From assembly GCA_028678635.1 (NCBI GenBank), contig JAJRDC010000266.1, positions 1-5,200 on the forward strand: a stretch of DNA of 5,200 nt, in the 5' to 3' direction. Of the stretch, positions 4,496 through 5,200 are shown piece after piece. A model generated the notes under the pieces. The model was given only the letters and a program-made list of their open reading frames with translations, searched no databases and was not told the origin of the DNA. A program made the translations under genes and the position numbers. The DNA is from Methanomicrobiales archaeon (lineage in GTDB: Archaea; Halobacteriota; Methanomicrobia; Methanomicrobiales; JACTUA01). Within the stretch, counting starts at the first letter, position 1. The number at the start of each line of letters is the position of its first letter.

Positions 4496-5200
4496 TTTGC
4501 CACTTCCCGGATGATGTCATCCCTCGTCACGATACCGTTCAGGTCTCTGCCATCCACCACCACCACGGAGGTGATGTGGTGCTTCCGCATCAGGGCTACC
4601 GCCTCGGTAACCGGGGCGCTGGGCACGATAGTAATGACCGGCCGGGACATGATATCCTCTGCCACCGTGGAGACGTCCCTCACGTAGCGGTACTGCTTCC
4701 GGCCGCCGCTCTCCTGCCTCCGGAGGACCGTAATATCCCTCTCCGGAACCCCGATGTTCACATCGGTGTATTCAAAAAATGCGATGTTGGATTCGGTGAT
4801 GATCCCGGCCAGGGTTCCGTCCTCGTTCACGACCACGATGCGGTCATTTCGTTGCCGCATCAGGTCGATGATATGGTCCAGGGAATGGTACCGGTTGGCG
4901 GTGACCGCGTCCCCCATCATGTCCTTCGCAGTAAGGGGGAGGTGGTTCACCGATTCTGATTTCATGATATCGGACTTGGTGACGATCCCCACGAGTTCTC
5001 CCGTGTCCAAGACCGGGACGCCGCTGATGTCCCGGGCCAGCATGAGGGCCGCCACTTCCCGGATGGAGGTCTCCGGCGGAACCGAGACGGGATCCGGTAC
5101 CATCAGCACGTGCACCGGGATCCGGTCGATAGGCCTGCGGCGCCAGACGGGATCGGTCTGCCGGAGGCGGTAGGCGATATCCTTCTTGGTGATGATCCCG
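4492..5200 (-). CDS. Multi-CBS-domain protein, N-terminus beyond the window
   Basis: The last 235 residues are visible and the frame is open to the right edge. The GTG at 5115-5113 is internal, because the codons before it (5199-5116) encode the end of another CBS motif (GIITKKDIAYRL) and a linker. Numbered from the first visible residue, the repeats are a partial first one (1-12), a second at about 30-82 (HVLMVPDPVSV to GIVTKSDIMKSE), a third at 90-143 (TAKDMMGDAVTA to GIITESNIAFF), and a fourth at 180-234 (AEDIMSRPVIT to GIVTRDDIIREVA). Between the third and fourth is a basic linker of about 36 residues containing RRQESGGRKQYRYVRD, absent at the corresponding place in the downstream neighbour and a possible contact or regulatory segment. 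The gene overlaps the next CBS gene by four bases, so the two probably act together. The ligand is unknown. Confidence 0.9.
   Translation of the reverse strand, partial: GIITKKDIAYRLRQTDPVWRRRPIDRIPVHVLMVPDPVSVPPETSIREVAALMLARDISGVPVLDTGELVGIVTKSDIMKSESVNHLPLTAKDMMGDAVTANRYHSLDHIIDLMRQRNDRIVVVNEDGTLAGIITESNIAFFEYTDVNIGVPERDITVLRRQESGGRKQYRYVRDVSTVAEDIMSRPVITIVPSAPVTEAVALMRKHHITSVVVVDGRDLNGIVTRDDIIREVAK

Noticed and set aside
4492..5115. Start of the upstream CBS gene at 5115
   Set aside because: The codons before this GTG encode the end of a further CBS motif in the same frame up to the window edge, so the gene is partial and the GTG is internal.
1..5200. CRISPR arrays, tRNA genes, insertion sequences
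   Set aside because: No regularly spaced direct repeats, no cloverleaf-like tRNA signatures, and no transposase or terminal inverted repeats were seen.

Overview
The window looks like chromosomal DNA of a methanogenic archaeon, most probably of the order Methanomicrobiales. A deoxyhypusine synthase, an enzyme absent from most bacteria, points to Archaea. An OFA-type MFS transporter, stand-alone multi-CBS proteins, a Shine-Dalgarno sequence matching the archaeal 16S tail (GGAGGTGA), T-run terminators and a high G+C coding bias all fit. The order-level assignment is an inference from how the proteins read, not from a database search.

Layout, left to right. Positions 1-74 hold the first 24 codons of a minus-strand gene that runs off the left edge; it resembles a family of small hypothetical proteins. 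Positions 75-471 are non-coding apart from promoter-like elements and a perfect 14-bp palindrome. A plus-strand gene of 93 codons (472-753) encodes a small protein with a winged-helix-like layout. It converges on a minus-strand deoxyhypusine synthase (943-1923), which has the catalytic lysine. The spacer between them carries C-tracts and a bulged hairpin. Upstream of the synthase, also on the minus strand, is an OFA-family MFS transporter (2058-3314) with its own Shine-Dalgarno and terminator. A 404-base gap (3315-3718) is rich in strong hairpins, two of them closed by GNRA tetraloops if read on the plus strand, so it may encode an uncharacterised structured RNA. At the right, two minus-strand CBS-domain genes overlap by ATGA; the downstream one is complete (3719-4495) and the upstream one (4492 to beyond 5200) is cut by the window edge.

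How the genes work together: the two CBS proteins look like a co-translated regulatory or ligand-sensing pair. The transporter and the synthase are adjacent and co-oriented, but a T-run and a separate promoter-like site lie between them, so they are probably independent units. No mobile element, CRISPR array, tRNA or rRNA was recognised. The least explained material is the hairpin-rich gap at 3437-3640 and a short C-tract motif that recurs in three intergenic spaces.
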